DNA from: Membranipora membranacea
Taxonomy: Eukaryota > Bryozoa > Gymnolaemata > Cheilostomatida > Membraniporidae
Direction: 5' to 3'
Assembly: GCA_914767715.1 (NCBI GenBank)
Contig: OU612069.1
Span: forward strand, 26,533,387-26,597,386
DNA: 64,000 nucleotides
A model generated the notes under the pieces. The model did not search any database. It saw only the letters and a list, made by a program, of their open reading frames with translations, and was not told where the DNA came from. Positions 12,239 through 24,526 of this stretch are shown here, one piece after another. The translations under genes were made by a program, and so were the position numbers. Each line of letters starts with the position of its first letter. Position 1 is the stretch's first letter.

Positions 12239-13003
12239 TGGTCTGACACAATTAGCCTATTGATAATCTCATGCAGTTATAGCAATTCTACCCAATACCA
12301 TTCCTATGCACACATGGTTGGACCCACAAAAACTCGGTTTGGGCTTCTTGTTGTACTAAGGTACACAAAGAGACAGTATATTCATGTGTCGACTTTCTAT
12401 TCATGATGAACACAGACAACAGTTTCATACACCCACATGAAAAAATCACAGGGTTATGTGAAATAGAGCTTATTTCAAGAATTGTGTTGTTACAATATGT
12501 GGTCAAAACATTTTATAATTGACCACTATTGATAAGCACCCTTGAGACTTGTAAAGCAAAGCCAGCCGAATAATTGCAGCTGGCATCAACCACTTGTGCC
12601 ATCATAGGATACCTCATTCAATTGAAATCTAATCTGAAAACAACATCAGTCTCTCAAACTAGTACAGCAAAATGGCTCCAAAAGCACCATTGTATTACAT
12701 CGTCAGCTCCATCGGAAGAGAGGAAGTAAGCATTGTTAGCAGTAATTGGATCAAAAAGTCAACTTTATTAAAGGAAAAGGACAAGCTAAAACACTCAGTT
12801 GTGGTGAGTCATAAATTTTCTTAGCAAAACACTTTTTTTTATATTTCCAATATTCAAATATGCAGTTTTATTTTAATGATTTCAAATCTATTTTTTAAGA
12901 TTTATCAAGTTGGTTCATTTGAAAAGAGTGCCATATGGTTGAAATGCCCCAAATACTGATTTTTGGTATACATTGGTGCTTAGCAGCGCCAACATGGCTT
13001 TTA
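12239..13003 (+). repeat. Inverted duplicate of 38372-39123 (promoter, exon 1 and intron 1 start of the DUF4806-type gene)
   Basis: About 765 bp match the reverse complement of 38372-39123 nearly base for base, with few substitutions and small indels. Both edges are abrupt: homology starts at GTCTGACACAATTAGCC and stops after CAGCGCCAACATGG. The copy includes upstream sequence, the first coding exon and most of the first intron, but no later exon. No target duplication or TIR was seen at its ends. Confidence 0.9.
12672..12803 (+). pseudogene. Orphan first exon of a DUF4806-type gene
   Basis: Forty-four open codons from ATG to a GTGAGT donor, the same length as exon 1 of the complete gene at 38561-38692. 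The product starts MAPKAPLYYIVSSIGREEVS. Two residues differ from the parent near positions 28-30 (KS.T for NS.I). No downstream exons follow in the right orientation, so this is a gene fragment. Its open frame and preserved donor point to a recent origin. It could be transcribed if the copied upstream sequence contains the promoter. Confidence 0.8.
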
Positions 13004-14050
13004 CCTGATCATAATCATCTCGTAACTAAAAACTGAGCTAATATAGTTATGCATAATAAATGCCTTTATATTAACAATACTACTACTAATTAGGGCTTCT
13101 TTGAGGGAGGAGGTTTGCATTTGAAAGTGACACATATTTTGCTGAAATCAATTGCACTGCCCAACCCTAGCCTGAGCACGACACAACAGCCTGCCCAGGC
13201 TAGCCCACCCCATCCTAAAATATTTTGTTTTAGAGACGTTGATTGATTTTTGGAACAGCCCTAGTAAACTTCAATAATCTTTAATTGATATTGTGTCCTC
13301 ATTTAATCCTTGTTTTAAATGTGATAGCGTCAAGACATATTGTTTGTTTCCTAGGATTAAAATCTTTTACAACTGTTAAGTGAGTATTTTTGACTCACAT
13401 TTGCTCATAATAATTGTGAACACAAATGCATAAGGTGGGCTGATTCCAGTACCAGTTGATGAATGATGCGACCTCGTCTAATCCATCCACTCAGTAACGT
13501 TAACCATTACAGTTTAAGTTAGAGCCAGAAGTATTGAATTTGGACTGTGAATAGTAATTCAAATAGCCAGTGTGCTTGCACCGGCAGCAAATTTTTTATG
13601 GCCAACTTGTCAGTGAAAGGGTTGATGGAAAGTTAAATTGACTCGATTGATTGTTCTGCTTGATGTTTTGAGTTTGAAATAATACTGTGTACAGGCAAAA
13701 CCTTGTATATTTGGAGACATTTAATTTTTGATTAATCATAACCAACTTATTTATCAGTTTGCATAATTCCGCTAATATAATTCTGCCGGATGGACTCAAT
13801 ATTTAGTGCAAAAAGTATGCGTTCACTTCCAACCGATAATGATTTTTTGAGGGATATAACTGTTTAATTTTTTGTTGATGATAACAATTAATTAGTTTGT
13901 TGAACACTGTACACCCCAAACTAACATGTTAATAAACTCTAAGGTCCACACAGAACAAGATGTGAACAAGATAGGGTAACTTTGATATAGAAAATTTAAC
14001 AAATTAGGAAAGACAACTCCTAAGGGTCATTTTTGGACAGAGAAGTATAG
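13004..14050. other. No gene recognised
   Basis: AT-rich stretch. Open frames near 13.6-13.8 and 14.05-14.23 kb on the minus strand show no recognisable motif and no convincing splice context. Confidence 0.5.
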
Positions 14051-14469
14051 TTCACTGAGAGGTCGACACGAGAAAAGCATATCCAAAGGTGAAAATGTTC
14101 TGAAACACTAATCCAGCTAGTTCAAATCTTTCCACTGCCCCTTGAGCATGTTCTGGTTCAGTGATATTTACAACAGAGTTCTTCTTTGTAGAATGCACTG
14201 CTACTCCAGCAAGGATTGAGAATAATAGTAGCATGGAAATTTGGAAAACTTCGAGACCTATCGAATGCTGATGACCCGCTTAATGATCATAGCCTTAAAC
14301 TGCTGCCATTGAAGATCACAGCCTGAATTCTTTAGCAACTTTCCTGTATCTTGAATTGTAGAATGAGAGGTAATCACTATCCTAATATCGCATTTCATTT
14401 ATGTTTATGGTTGTATGTCCAGTGATCATCACCTTTATCTGAAAACTAAACAGTGAGCCAAAATGAAGC

Positions 14470-14745
14470 GCTGTCATCAGTTTGAGATAACATTCCAGAT
14501 CAAATTCTCCCAGGTGAAAAATTACATAGATGTATGAGAAAAAGTTTGTGGGCGTAGAACAAATTACTTACATGGTCTTTTAAAAGTGGCTTTGTCATCT
14601 GTCACTGTTTCACCATCTCTTTTTGCTTTCAGTTCTCCAACTCTAAAAAAAAAGATTTTAAACCATTTCAACATACCACATGGCACAAGCCTGAAGAATG
14701 AGCTACATATGGAAGTTGAGTGACATGTTTCACTTAGCAAATGTC
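14470..14745 (-). repeat. Exon-bearing direct repeat, copy 1
   Basis: About 275 bp holding the ABCA exon VGELKAKRDGE (14572-14642) plus flanking intron. It recurs 650 bp away at 15125-15395 in the same orientation. This copy is in the correct gene order, and its exon phase (2 in) matches the exon at 14797-14947. Confidence 0.85.
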
Positions 14746-15124
14746 TATATATATATTTATCAAATTTATATATAGTGATTGATGGCGATGACTCACCTTT
14801 GGAACACTTTTTCTTGTGTTGCGACTGATGCGCCAAATCCAAGAACTCCTAATTTTGGCTGTTTATCCTCGAGCTCATTGAACAAAGTAGGGAATTTTGA
14901 CACAGTTGCTGTCGGTAGATAATAAGTTACCTCAGCTCCAGACCTTCCTGCAAACAAATCATTAGATCACTAATATGAAGCAGAAGTGAGTCACTCTTGA
15001 CCTTAGATCACTAACTGAAAGCTATTCCCTGATACAGATCCTAACACTGTCCCTATTAAAACATTAAAAAGGGTTTGTATAATTGAGAGTTTATGATGTG
15101 AATTTTCTGTATTAATTTGATGAA

Positions 15125-15395
15125 GTGTTGTCAACATCTTGAGATAACATTCAAGTTAAAATCCTCCCAGATGAAAAAAATGAGAATAAAAAGTGGTTTG
15201 TGAGAATAAAAAATACTTACATGGTCTCTTAAAAATGACTTTTTCATCTGTCACTGTTTCGCCATCTCGTTTTGCTTTCAGTTCTCCAACTCTTAAAAAA
15301 AAATAGAAAACCGTTTTAACATGGTACATGGTACAAGCCTGAAGTATGAGCTACATATGGAAGTTGAGTAACAAGTTACATTAAGCAAATATAGT
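15125..15395 (-). repeat. Exon-bearing direct repeat, copy 2
   Basis: Second copy of the VGELKAKRDGE exon (15221-15291, also 71 nt with both splice sites kept) and its flanks. It lies upstream, in the gene's direction, of the domain-end exon that it should follow, so it is out of order. It ends right where the LINE sequence begins. Confidence 0.85.
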
Positions 15396-15399
15396 TTAG

Positions 15400-18300
15400 G
15401 TTTAGGTAGCGCCAGAGTAGGCTGCACCTAAACTTGCTCTCTAGTTTTTCAGCAATTACTATGTCAGAACATTTAAAATCATCAACAATGAAATCTTCAA
15501 CCCCATCAGTAAACACTCATTAAACAAAGGATTACCAGATCAAAGGAGACAATTAACTAAACATGGATATTCTATAGAAAAACTAAACGAGGTTGCAGAG
15601 CTGGCAAACGAAAACTGAGACCGTCCATTCATAGATTGGCACCGAGTCAGAATGCCGTCAAGTCAGTTCCACTTAGATCCAATGCGATTGCACTCCCCTC
15701 CGTTTTGTACACAAACTGCAGATCATTAATCCAATGGAAACTTGGTGAGCTTACAGGCTATGTGCACATTTACAAGTTTGATATAATATGCTTAACCGAA
15801 ACATGGCTTGATGAGATCAAAGAACAATCAATAAACATCGATGGCTATAAAAACCATTTCTGCAAACGTAAAAAGTGAATGAGGGGGAAGGGTTGCCATT
15901 CTCACCTCACAGAAACTCACAACTAGTACCATATCATCTCATACCACAAGAACGTTCTCAGCCATATGGGTACTTGTTAGTATCGGTAGCTACAAACCCC
16001 TGATAGTATGCTGCCTCTACCACCCGCCCAATGCTGATAAGGACACTACTCAAGTCTATATATCCTCAACCATACTTAAACTGTCGAAACGCTTTTCCAA
16101 GGCGCAGTTCCTATTATGAGGGGATTTCAACAGACTACCTATAGACGATATCACTGCTCAGTTTGGCCTCTCCAACCTGGTTAACTTCAATACTAGGGAG
16201 GAAGCTATGCTGGATTTGATATTAACTGACATACCGCAATACAGCACAAGTGAGAAACTAGCCCCCATAGCAAACAATGACCACTGCTGTATCTACCTAA
16301 AAGGAGAGGGCATAGAATCAACTAAATATATTAGAACAATACGCCGACTAGTGACACCACAACGAAAACTCGATGTACTCGCCGACCTAGGAAGAGAATG
16401 TTGGGATACAATTTTACAGGCTAATGATGTCCACAGCAAGGTTACCACCATGCACAGCATCATTAATAAAACACTTGACAAGCACTGCCCAATGAAGACT
16501 ACTAAGGTACGAGCCGACAAACCACCATGGATGTCTGACACTATTATCAAGACAATCTCTGCAAGAAATGAGGCATACAAAGACAAATTCCCATCATACA
16601 AAGTGCTACGGGCTCTGGTACAGAGACTAGTACGCAGCAGCAAAAGAAAATATGTGAACGAGACTCTAAAGAATGGTGGGACACCGTTAAAAACTCACCA
16701 ATAAAGCACAACAGTGACACAAATCTGATCGTATCATCATCGAAGACAACAAACTACCTAACGCTGAATTCTGCCATAAACTGAATAATTACTACATAGA
16801 AGTCGGGGGAATACGAGCTACCCCGCAACCTGCCAAACAAACAACAAACAGAACAAAACTACAACACCTTAGTATAGGTGAAGTTAAAACGCTGATGAGA
16901 ACGCTGAAATCCTCAAAGGCTACATCAACCGAAGACTTCCCAACATGGTTGTCCAAGGAAGCCATTGAGGATGTATCAATTCCTCTACATGATATTATCA
17001 ACAGCTCACTCGACACTGGCACATTCACTGATATGTGGAAACGCGCGCAAGTAGTTCCAGTACCGAAGACCAAAACTCCCACCATCTACAAAGACTTCCG
17101 ACCCATCAGCCTATTATCTCATCTCGGCAAACTCCTAGAGCAGGTGATCCTAAGTAAGATGACGATACATCTCGCTGATATAATAGATGTGAATCAATAT
17201 GCCTACCAACAGAAACTGAGTACCACTGACGCACTGCTGCAGCTACTCGATGACTGGACATCAGTTCTTGATCAGAACTCAAACATTAAATTTGTCCAGA
17301 ACGCAGTTTTAGATTTTTCAAAGGCGTTCGACAGAATGCAACACCCGATCTTATTGTCTAAAATGAACTCGCTAGGATTTAATTCCAATGTTATCAACTT
17401 AGTAGGAAGTTTTCTAAATTCAAGACAGCAGTGTGTCAAGTTTTCTGGACAATTTTCCACATACAAGCCCATTGATGTTGGTGCACCACAAGGCACTAAG
17501 CTTGGGCCTATTCTCTGGCTGATATACGTTAATGACTTGAAAGCTGAAGGTTTTAATTGTGTGAAGTACGCAGATGACACCACATTTTATAAGCCTATTG
17601 TAAACCCCACCGATGACAATGTCTCTGATGCTATATCAAATGCTAAAGCTGTAGCTCCACGTAACGATTTTTACATCGATTTGGGGTCACGAGTGGTTAA
17701 TCGGTGGATCTGCACGAGTGATTACTCGTGTTAAGTGGACATCGAACTTGTTGGTCTTTTGCCCGAGTGTTCTAGACGATCCTCTATGCTGATTGGTTGT
17801 TGATTGCTTGCTTCAATAAGTACGCGGTTAAACACGTCATCTATCAAATCGTGACAGGCTATCAAAAATGGAGGAGTTGATAATATCTGTAGTTAAATCA
17901 CATCCTCCTATTTATGATAAAAAAGACCATAACTACAAAGATAGGAGTGGTGCTGTAGTGAAAATATGGAAGGTAATAGCTGTATCACTTGGAAATGGAA
18001 GCTGTCCTGACATGACATCCATAGTATAGCATAGGAAAATCAATTTTACAGAAGACTGAAATTTTATTTGGTGAAGATTCAAAGTGACAAAGACCCGGAT
18101 TTAATATGACATCTATATCCGGTCATTTGTTAACACGCCCATTAAATATCATTGGTCAATCGATTGAACTGAGGGAGTTCATTGGTCAATCTAGGCACCT
18201 GATTTATTACCCCACTATGACTCACTAGACCATCGAGTACTAACTCATAGGCCTGTGTAGCAGTGTGAGATCGGCCTAGCATGTCTAGACTTGCCATCGG

Positions 18301-19076
18301 CCTGTGATTACATCGTTACGTGGAGCTACAGCTTAATAGTTGGTCTTTAGAAAACAGTATGCTTCTCAACTCAAGTAAGACTGTTGTATTGAATATTGCT
18401 TTTTCTGACTGACCTGGTATGAACCTCGATGTAAAACCCAGTGATGATACTTTTATCTCCCCATCTAAATCTGCTAAACTATTTGGAGTCACTGTAGACT
18501 CTCAACTGTCTTTTAGTGACCACATAGACTCTGTCGTGAGCAAATGCAATAGCAGACTGTATCTGATGAAGCAGCTTAAGACCATGGGTATGAACACCGC
18601 AGGACTGATAACATTCTATGCTGCCAATGTCAAACCCGTTCTTTCCTACGCCTGCCCAGTATGGTTTCAGTTTATCTCCGAAGCCGATAAAGAGAAACTA
18701 GAGAAAGTGCAGAGATACGCTACACAAATGATGATGCCACACATAGAGCACTATGACGGTAGCTAGCCTTACCCTTTATATCCAACTTCTTAATGTCTCT
18801 ATGCAGCGAACACTTTTTAAAAATTTCAACCGATAATACCCATCCGCTGAACAATAGAATCAGACCTAACACTCAAAGAAAATCCGCCCGTAAAGCAGTA
18901 ATCGACAAATACCGACCCAGCAAATGCCGCGCTGTACAACGGCAGAACAGCTTTATTGAATTTTATATGAGATTTTTCAACTAGTGCAATATTTTTCTAT
19001 CAATTTTTATGTAAACATTTCAATTTTGTCAACCTTTTTAGGAGTGATACCGGAAATGTCTAAATAAAGAAACATC
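15400..19076 (+). mobile_element. CR1/Jockey-group LINE, degenerate, split by a DNA transposon
   Basis: The plus strand carries an endonuclease-like region from about 15636 (VLYTNCRSLIQWK, CLTETWLDE, later NNDHCC). The reverse transcriptase starts near 16895, with the RPISLLSHLGKLLE block, DFSKAFDRMQH, GAPQGTKLGPILWLIYVND and the catalytic YADDT. After the insert, the C-terminal thumb continues from about 18340 (SAKLFGVTVDSQLSFSDHI). Frameshifts and stops occur at 15878 and between 16.7 and 16.9 kb. The 3' end is near AATAAAGAAAC at 19070. The clade is judged from motif style only. The LINE lies where the nucleotide-binding domain of the minus-strand ABCA gene should be. Confidence 0.85.
17647..18333. 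mobile_element. Harbinger-like nonautonomous DNA transposon inside the LINE
   Basis: A 687-bp insert with 22-bp perfect terminal inverted repeats starting AGCTGTAGCTCCACGTAACG, flanked by TAA at 17644-17646 and 18334-18336. Taking it out with one TAA leaves the reverse-transcriptase frame continuous, which defines the insert exactly. A 3-bp TWA duplication is typical of the PIF/Harbinger superfamily. An internal ATG at about 17869 opens a short frame resembling the start of a MADF/Myb-like domain (EELIISVVKSHPPIYDKKD...W). Such proteins accompany Harbinger transposases. No transposase is present, so the copy is nonautonomous. Confidence 0.85.
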
Positions 19077-20834
19077 GTATAATTGACAGTTTATGATGTG
19101 ACTTTTCTGTATTAATTTGATTTATGAATTACTAAATCTTATACAGCGAAGGGATCGATGTACCTGACACACACATATATTTCCTGTGAGACAAGACCAT
19201 GAAAGTAAAGATGGAAGAAACAAAGTGAGAGAGTATTTGGTGAATTTTTCCATACATGTTTTCAGTGATTCATATTGATCGTGCCATGTTCATTACAGGG
19301 GTAAAGTAAAGGAACTAAGTGAAAAACCTAAACGGAAGAAGCCAAGATGAAATTATTGATGATATTTTACTCCTCACTCAAGAGAAACATATTCCAAGCT
19401 AGTTTATAGCTTCATCAAAGTTGTAAAACTTTTATATACTGCCAATTACAGTGACTTAATCACAGTGATCCGCATTCGATCCTGATTTTTTTACATACCG
19501 ATTGACACACTGATCTATACTTACTGGTCGATCAGAACCGGCCCGTTATGCCCTTTATACTGATAAGACATGAACTCCGGCTTTCTGAAGAGGTCATTGA
19601 TTTTGTTACATTTGGTCCCACCTAATAAACATACTCAAATTACAAACTTCTCTGGTTGAAGACCCAACTGATGCTGTTCCTCTCGGTACTTGAACTACAA
19701 TCTTCTCTCATAAAGTGAGAATCGGTTGAGTTGAATTAAATTAGAAAAACTTATAGATTGATAAGCCTTTTATTGGGAGAAATAATTGTCCACAAACAAC
19801 TCACTGCTGGTCTCAGAATCCAAACCGATCTCTTCTGCATATCGCAGATTCTTTAGAGCTATAGGTGAGGCGGAGTTTGGTATGAGTGACAGGTACAGTA
19901 TTTTGTTTTCTTCTGCTGCTAGTGTCACATTGTTTATATTATATGGCAGCAATGCAATGAAAGGTACATAGCTGACTATGTACACCACTGCTGCACAGGC
20001 TGACGCAATACTCGCTGAAACATTATGTTTATTGTCAGAAAAGACTTATACATTGTCCGGTATCAAGATCTGAAAAAATATCAATTCATAATGTAATTCC
20101 AGCAGGCCTTGCCTCCCCTTATGATGACAATACAATAGACTTTATAGCATAGTACACTCTGCTAAGCTAAGCTTCCCCAGTATAACAATGGCCATTACAG
20201 AAAAAGTCCAGTTCTGTGTGGGCAATAGCCAGTTTTATGAAAAAACCATCATAGTAGAGGGTTGGTTGGTGCAGCCCATGTTGCATGCTAAGACATACTT
20301 TAGGTACTTAGTCTGATCCTTCACAGGGGTGTTGTGGGACATGTTGTAGGAAATTTCTTACAGCACTGCTAGTATGGAGTTTGCACAGAGTTTGGTAAGC
20401 CTGCGTTTGGCGTAATATCACGCAATTTTGTTGTGCAGTTTTAAATTCAGGTCCAAACTAAGAATTGGTAGAAACTTCCTTACCTTGAGTGAAAAGGCGC
20501 TCAGAAAGAAACCGAAGGAAATTTGGGCGAGACCCCAAAGCATGAATAATTAAAACCAAACACTGAAGTCAGTATCACAAATTTATCTGAAGGCACTTCG
20601 GTTGCTGCAAAGATGAACAGCTATACGCGTTTGATTCAGAAATCCAACACCTGTGAAGGCAGTCAACCAGTATATTTTTTTAGCTTGATGATTATCAGGA
20701 GAGAGGAAATAAGCTTCCCCATAGAGGTTCAATCATTCAGTTGTAGATTTCGAAGAGGAGGGCTTAAAGGAAAGATGAAAACAAGTCATATTTGCATTAC
20801 AATGACAAAAGTGAGTGTTTGTATAAAAAATTTC

Positions 20835-21242
20835 ATAGGCAAGGAATGTGTTCAGAACATAATAAATGTCAGATTCGGAATCTCCATGCTCCATTACAGT
20901 CTAGCTGAATAATCATCTGAATTATATTTCGTATTTTTCCCTATGCAGAAGGTGCAATCTGCTATGAATCAGTGCGAAGTTTTTTGTAACCTTGTTTGCC
21001 CTTTAATGATTCTCAACACAATGTGTCACATGACCTGCAGGGAATTCCCTCTAGGTCTTAGCTTAGGGGATATCCCATAACATTTTGTTGTTACAACCAT
21101 TAGATATTGTTGCCTATTTCTCAACACTGGATTGTAGCAGAGTGATAGAAATTGGTGGGGTTATGTAATAAAGCATGGAGATTCCAAATATAGTATCCAT
21201 TATGCTCTGAACACATTCCTTGTCTATGAATCGTTAAATGCT
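20835..21242. repeat. Dispersed repeat copy 2, with inverted ends
   Basis: Reverse complement of about 20835-20895 matches 21165-21242, sharing GCATGGAGATTCC and TCTGAACACATTCCTTG, so the unit is a roughly 400-bp foldback element. Its centre carries the family shared with 1.79-1.96 kb and 27.06-27.31 kb. The 99-codon open frame at 20613-20912 partly overlaps it and has no recognisable domain. Confidence 0.6.
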
Positions 21243-21999
21243 TACCCCTGGTAGATTAAACATGTAGGAAACCCAGAATGCTCCAGACGCAAAAAGTATG
21301 ATGAACTTAGTTAGCCATGACAGCCACGGAAGTTACTAACTCCCACCATCTTCATATATTCCTTTATTCACTTCTGCTTCTTTTGTTTTTTCATCTCTCG
21401 GAACACTCAAAGCTGCCAAAAATATTTTGTTAAATTTATAGGCCTTTCTCCCGCTAATGTGAAATATATTATGATATGTCATAGCACATGACTCCGCATA
21501 TACTCCCTCAATTTCTCTCGCTTATGTAAGAAAATATGCGTTGTTGTTTGGTTGGTTGGTTGGTTGGACCGGTTGTGATTGATACTAGTCGCTCACTCAT
21601 CAATTAAAGCTTTAGATGATGTCATAGGTTATTCATTGCTGAGTTTGAAACTTTACCGAGAAAGAGAAACCCCATCAGCAGATATAGATCAACACCTTCT
21701 GGCCTGCGAGCATGAAATATAGGCGGTTTTATTGAGGTTGGAAGAAAACATCCCGGTGTGTTTTTAATTCTTTCCAACTCTACATACGGATCTCTGAATT
21801 GCCATGTGATGAAAATTACAGGCAGGAACACGAAGAGCCATGGGAAGACAATCCGCACAAGGAATGAAGTTTGTTATGAAAGATACTAAGAGAACAAAGA
21901 AATAGTAGAGCCTTTGCTAGTTAGTGACTATAGAGTTGTTTGATATAATGCTGCAACTGACATCATAATAGTGTCTGGGTTATTATGACTCAGTGTGAG

Positions 22000-23600
22000 A
22001 TTGATAATACCAGTATTATAAGTCTTTCTATGTTTGCTGGCCTCAGTGTTCTCAGATAAATTATCACTTTCTTCCATACCTGTGTATGCGCAGATTACTA
22101 TTTCATTTTTGTTTCATCATTTAATTCATTTATTGTTGTATATCTCCTACTGTGTAACTTGAGGGAAGACTTGGGACAACCTATTATGCATTGGGAACCT
22201 GATGCATCACGATTATGAAAGACCCAAAGACATGGTACTAGCTTTAGGGAGAGTAAATCATCAATTCCTGACACTGATATAACAACAGCTGTTTTGTGTG
22301 ATACAAGTCAATGCATCACACAAAATGACAGCTGTTTTCTACCAGGCTAAACTGAGGCTGCACTTTACTTTTTTGAGAGGCACATTGTCTTATCAATAAA
22401 AATTAAATCAACGTTTTGATGCCACAAGTAACAGGTGATTGAAACTATGTTTGATGAGCACTCACTTGAACAAAGGTTGCAATCTTGTTATGCAAGGCTA
22501 CTTTGAAGATCTTATAAAGTAACAGCAGTTACTTGCTGATCGATCGAAAAGGGTGACTGTTAATCCTGTCAAAATCATGCCCTGTCTTCTTTGAGTCAAA
22601 GGCAAGATCATCTACCAGTGTCTTCCGTCTACTGTCAGAGGGTAAACAATGGATTCAAATGCAATGAAGATTCTTCTTTAGAGAAGATTTCATGTTTAAT
22701 ATAATTGTTTAAGGAAACCAAAAAACAACCACTGTTTATATCGAAGTTACTTCACAGCAATGGACAAAACACAGAATTTAGTACAGGGACATTATTGAAT
22801 GATGTTACCGATAACCCAGTGTCTAGAAAGTGTCATCTCCCCTTTGACAAAGTGACATCAAAATGATGATCTACTAATAGTAACAGTAAGCCTAGTCCTT
22901 GGTCGCCTAGGATAGTTACCGGACTGCTCTACTTTCACCAGACATTATCGAAGAGCAGTTTTGGTCAAAGGTAGCTCAATCACAGATATTTGAGTGTTAA
23001 TCTGTAATAGGGGAGATGACATACTCCAGACCAGCCATGCTCAACCTTGGCAAAAATAGTCATTCCGGCCAGAATTGTCACTTTGTTCGGCCAAATGCAC
23101 CCTTATCTAAGAAAAAAACTGAGACACATTTTCTCAACCTGTTGAAAAAAATTTATAAAATAAATCCCGCAGTATTCTGTAACAACTGATATTCCAGCTT
23201 ACACACATAGGAAAGTAGACTTAGAGAAAGAAAACCTTAACTTGACATAATAGCATGATATGCATTGACTCTATTTATTCTCAACAGAAGTTAATGAGGT
23301 CTTTGTGTTATCGGTAGGCATTTAATGAAGGGATTATATACTGATATTACTGTTTTCATTGGCACTACGACCTGCCTCAAAATGTACCTCAACAGCAATA
23401 ATGGTATGGCATAACACTTAACATTGCATGTTCTAAATTGGTTGCCGAGGGGCCTGGGGTTTGACCTTACAAAGGCTCACTGGTCATGACCTCTCATCCA
23501 ATATATTTTCTGCGCCAAAGTGTTCATATCGCTCTGTGATGGTCATTGAAACTAGAACTTTGACAGAAAATTGCTCGTACAAAAGTGTTTCTCATTATTC
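22000..23600. other. No gene recognised
   Basis: AT-rich intergenic sequence without supported exons or repeats. Confidence 0.5.
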
Positions 23601-23629
23601 TGTTCACGAACAATCTATCGAAATCACAA

Positions 23630-23900
23630 GATAAGATAAGATAAGATTTATTGGCTACAAAACATCAATGATGAGGTAAAACTAGTGTGGCATGAAGGCT
23701 GCGTCATTTAAAATGCGAATACTTTTTGGCACAAAAGCGTACAGTTCGCGATTTGCTACAAATAAAATATTCCCCTGACTGTTATTCTTCTACTTCTCTG
23801 TAAGCAGTTAACTGTAGCCCTGGTTCCTATATCCTAGGACTCCCATGTGATCTTTTCAATCACTATAAAAATATGCTGTCAAACATTGACTACCCTCCGC
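23630..23900 (-). mobile_element. LINE 3' end fragment with (TTATC)n tail
   Basis: The minus strand reads NRELYAFVPKSIRILND, the closing block of a LINE reverse-transcriptase ORF, then runs into AATAAATCTTATCTTATC. The tail and closing block resemble the second fragment ending at about 24.93 kb, so both are probably 5'-truncated members of one family. Confidence 0.65.
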
Positions 23901-24057
23901 AATAAGTTCATTGATCTTTTAGCATCAAACACAGAAGGGATCAAATATGATAGGCTATGAATTTCCTCAAATTCTAGTTTTACTCAAAGATTCTTGTGGC
24001 CAGTGCCTTGTTAGTTTTCTTCATAAAAAGTGCCAGAATGCCAAAAAAACTGCCTCT

Positions 24058-24526
24058 TTATTCAAAAAACTTTCCAGGAGAAGCCCATAACCCTGTCACC
24101 TGAAGGCACCCATCCCGCCTGGCCCTACCACTGTAACACCAATGGAAAGAGGCCTGGATAATCCACATTCTGTATCCCAAGTAAAAATTGCCCAAAAAGT
24201 GACACGGCTTATTGGTATTCTCCCCAACAAAAAATAGCCACATCAGAAAAAAGTTTGGCCATGCATGCTCTTGACCCTTCTAGACCCTGGATTTCCACAA
24301 ACCTTGGGTTTGAAATAGCCTTTGAGGGTCTCTTTGTAGGCAGTGCAATACCTTCTTCTTTTGATGGGGAGCTGAAAGAAGAAGTGAAGCTTTTTTTATA
24401 ATGGCAAACATCATCCTTTATATTGCATATAAAACAACCAGAGCGGGATCGGCCCTGTATGTAAGGATCAAATAATCTTATTCCAACCAACAAATATGTT
24501 GTGCCTGAGTAAGGTTTTGCAGACAC
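24058..24526 (-). pseudogene. Unrecognised ORF broken at a T-run
   Basis: Two overlapping minus-strand frames (24209-24526 and 24058-24243) would form one reading frame of about 150 codons if one base changed in the run of six T near 24225. The predicted product is cysteine- and serine-rich with no motif I recognise. It may be a decayed gene, a frame disrupted by a homopolymer error, or chance. Confidence 0.25.

Larger units (their letters stand above)
14572..21880 (-). pseudogene. ABCA-type ABC transporter, gutted
   Basis: Minus-strand exons of an ABCA half remain in order. At 21657-21880 there is an N-terminal membrane segment (RIVFPWLFVFLPVIFI). At 21246-21408 lies the signature KEYMKMVGVSN and then TKFIILFASGAFW. 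At 20484-20570 is LWGLAQISFGFFLSAF, and at about 19775-19980 VVYIVSYVPFIALLPYN. At 14797-14947 GAEVTYYLP...FGASVATQEKVFQ marks the end of the nucleotide-binding domain, and the exon at 14572-14642 encodes VGELKAKRDGE. An in-frame stop precedes KEYMKMVG, the frame shifts after it, and a TAA interrupts the 20.5-kb exon. The Walker A, signature and Walker B region is missing; a LINE lies in its place. These defects make a functional transporter unlikely. Confidence 0.75.

Noticed and set aside
14052-14234. Minus-strand open frame considered as a further ABCA exon
   Set aside because: No convincing splice sites or ABCA motif could be identified.
20613-20912. 99-codon plus-strand open frame
   Set aside because: Overlaps a foldback repeat and the ABCA pseudogene introns; no motif.
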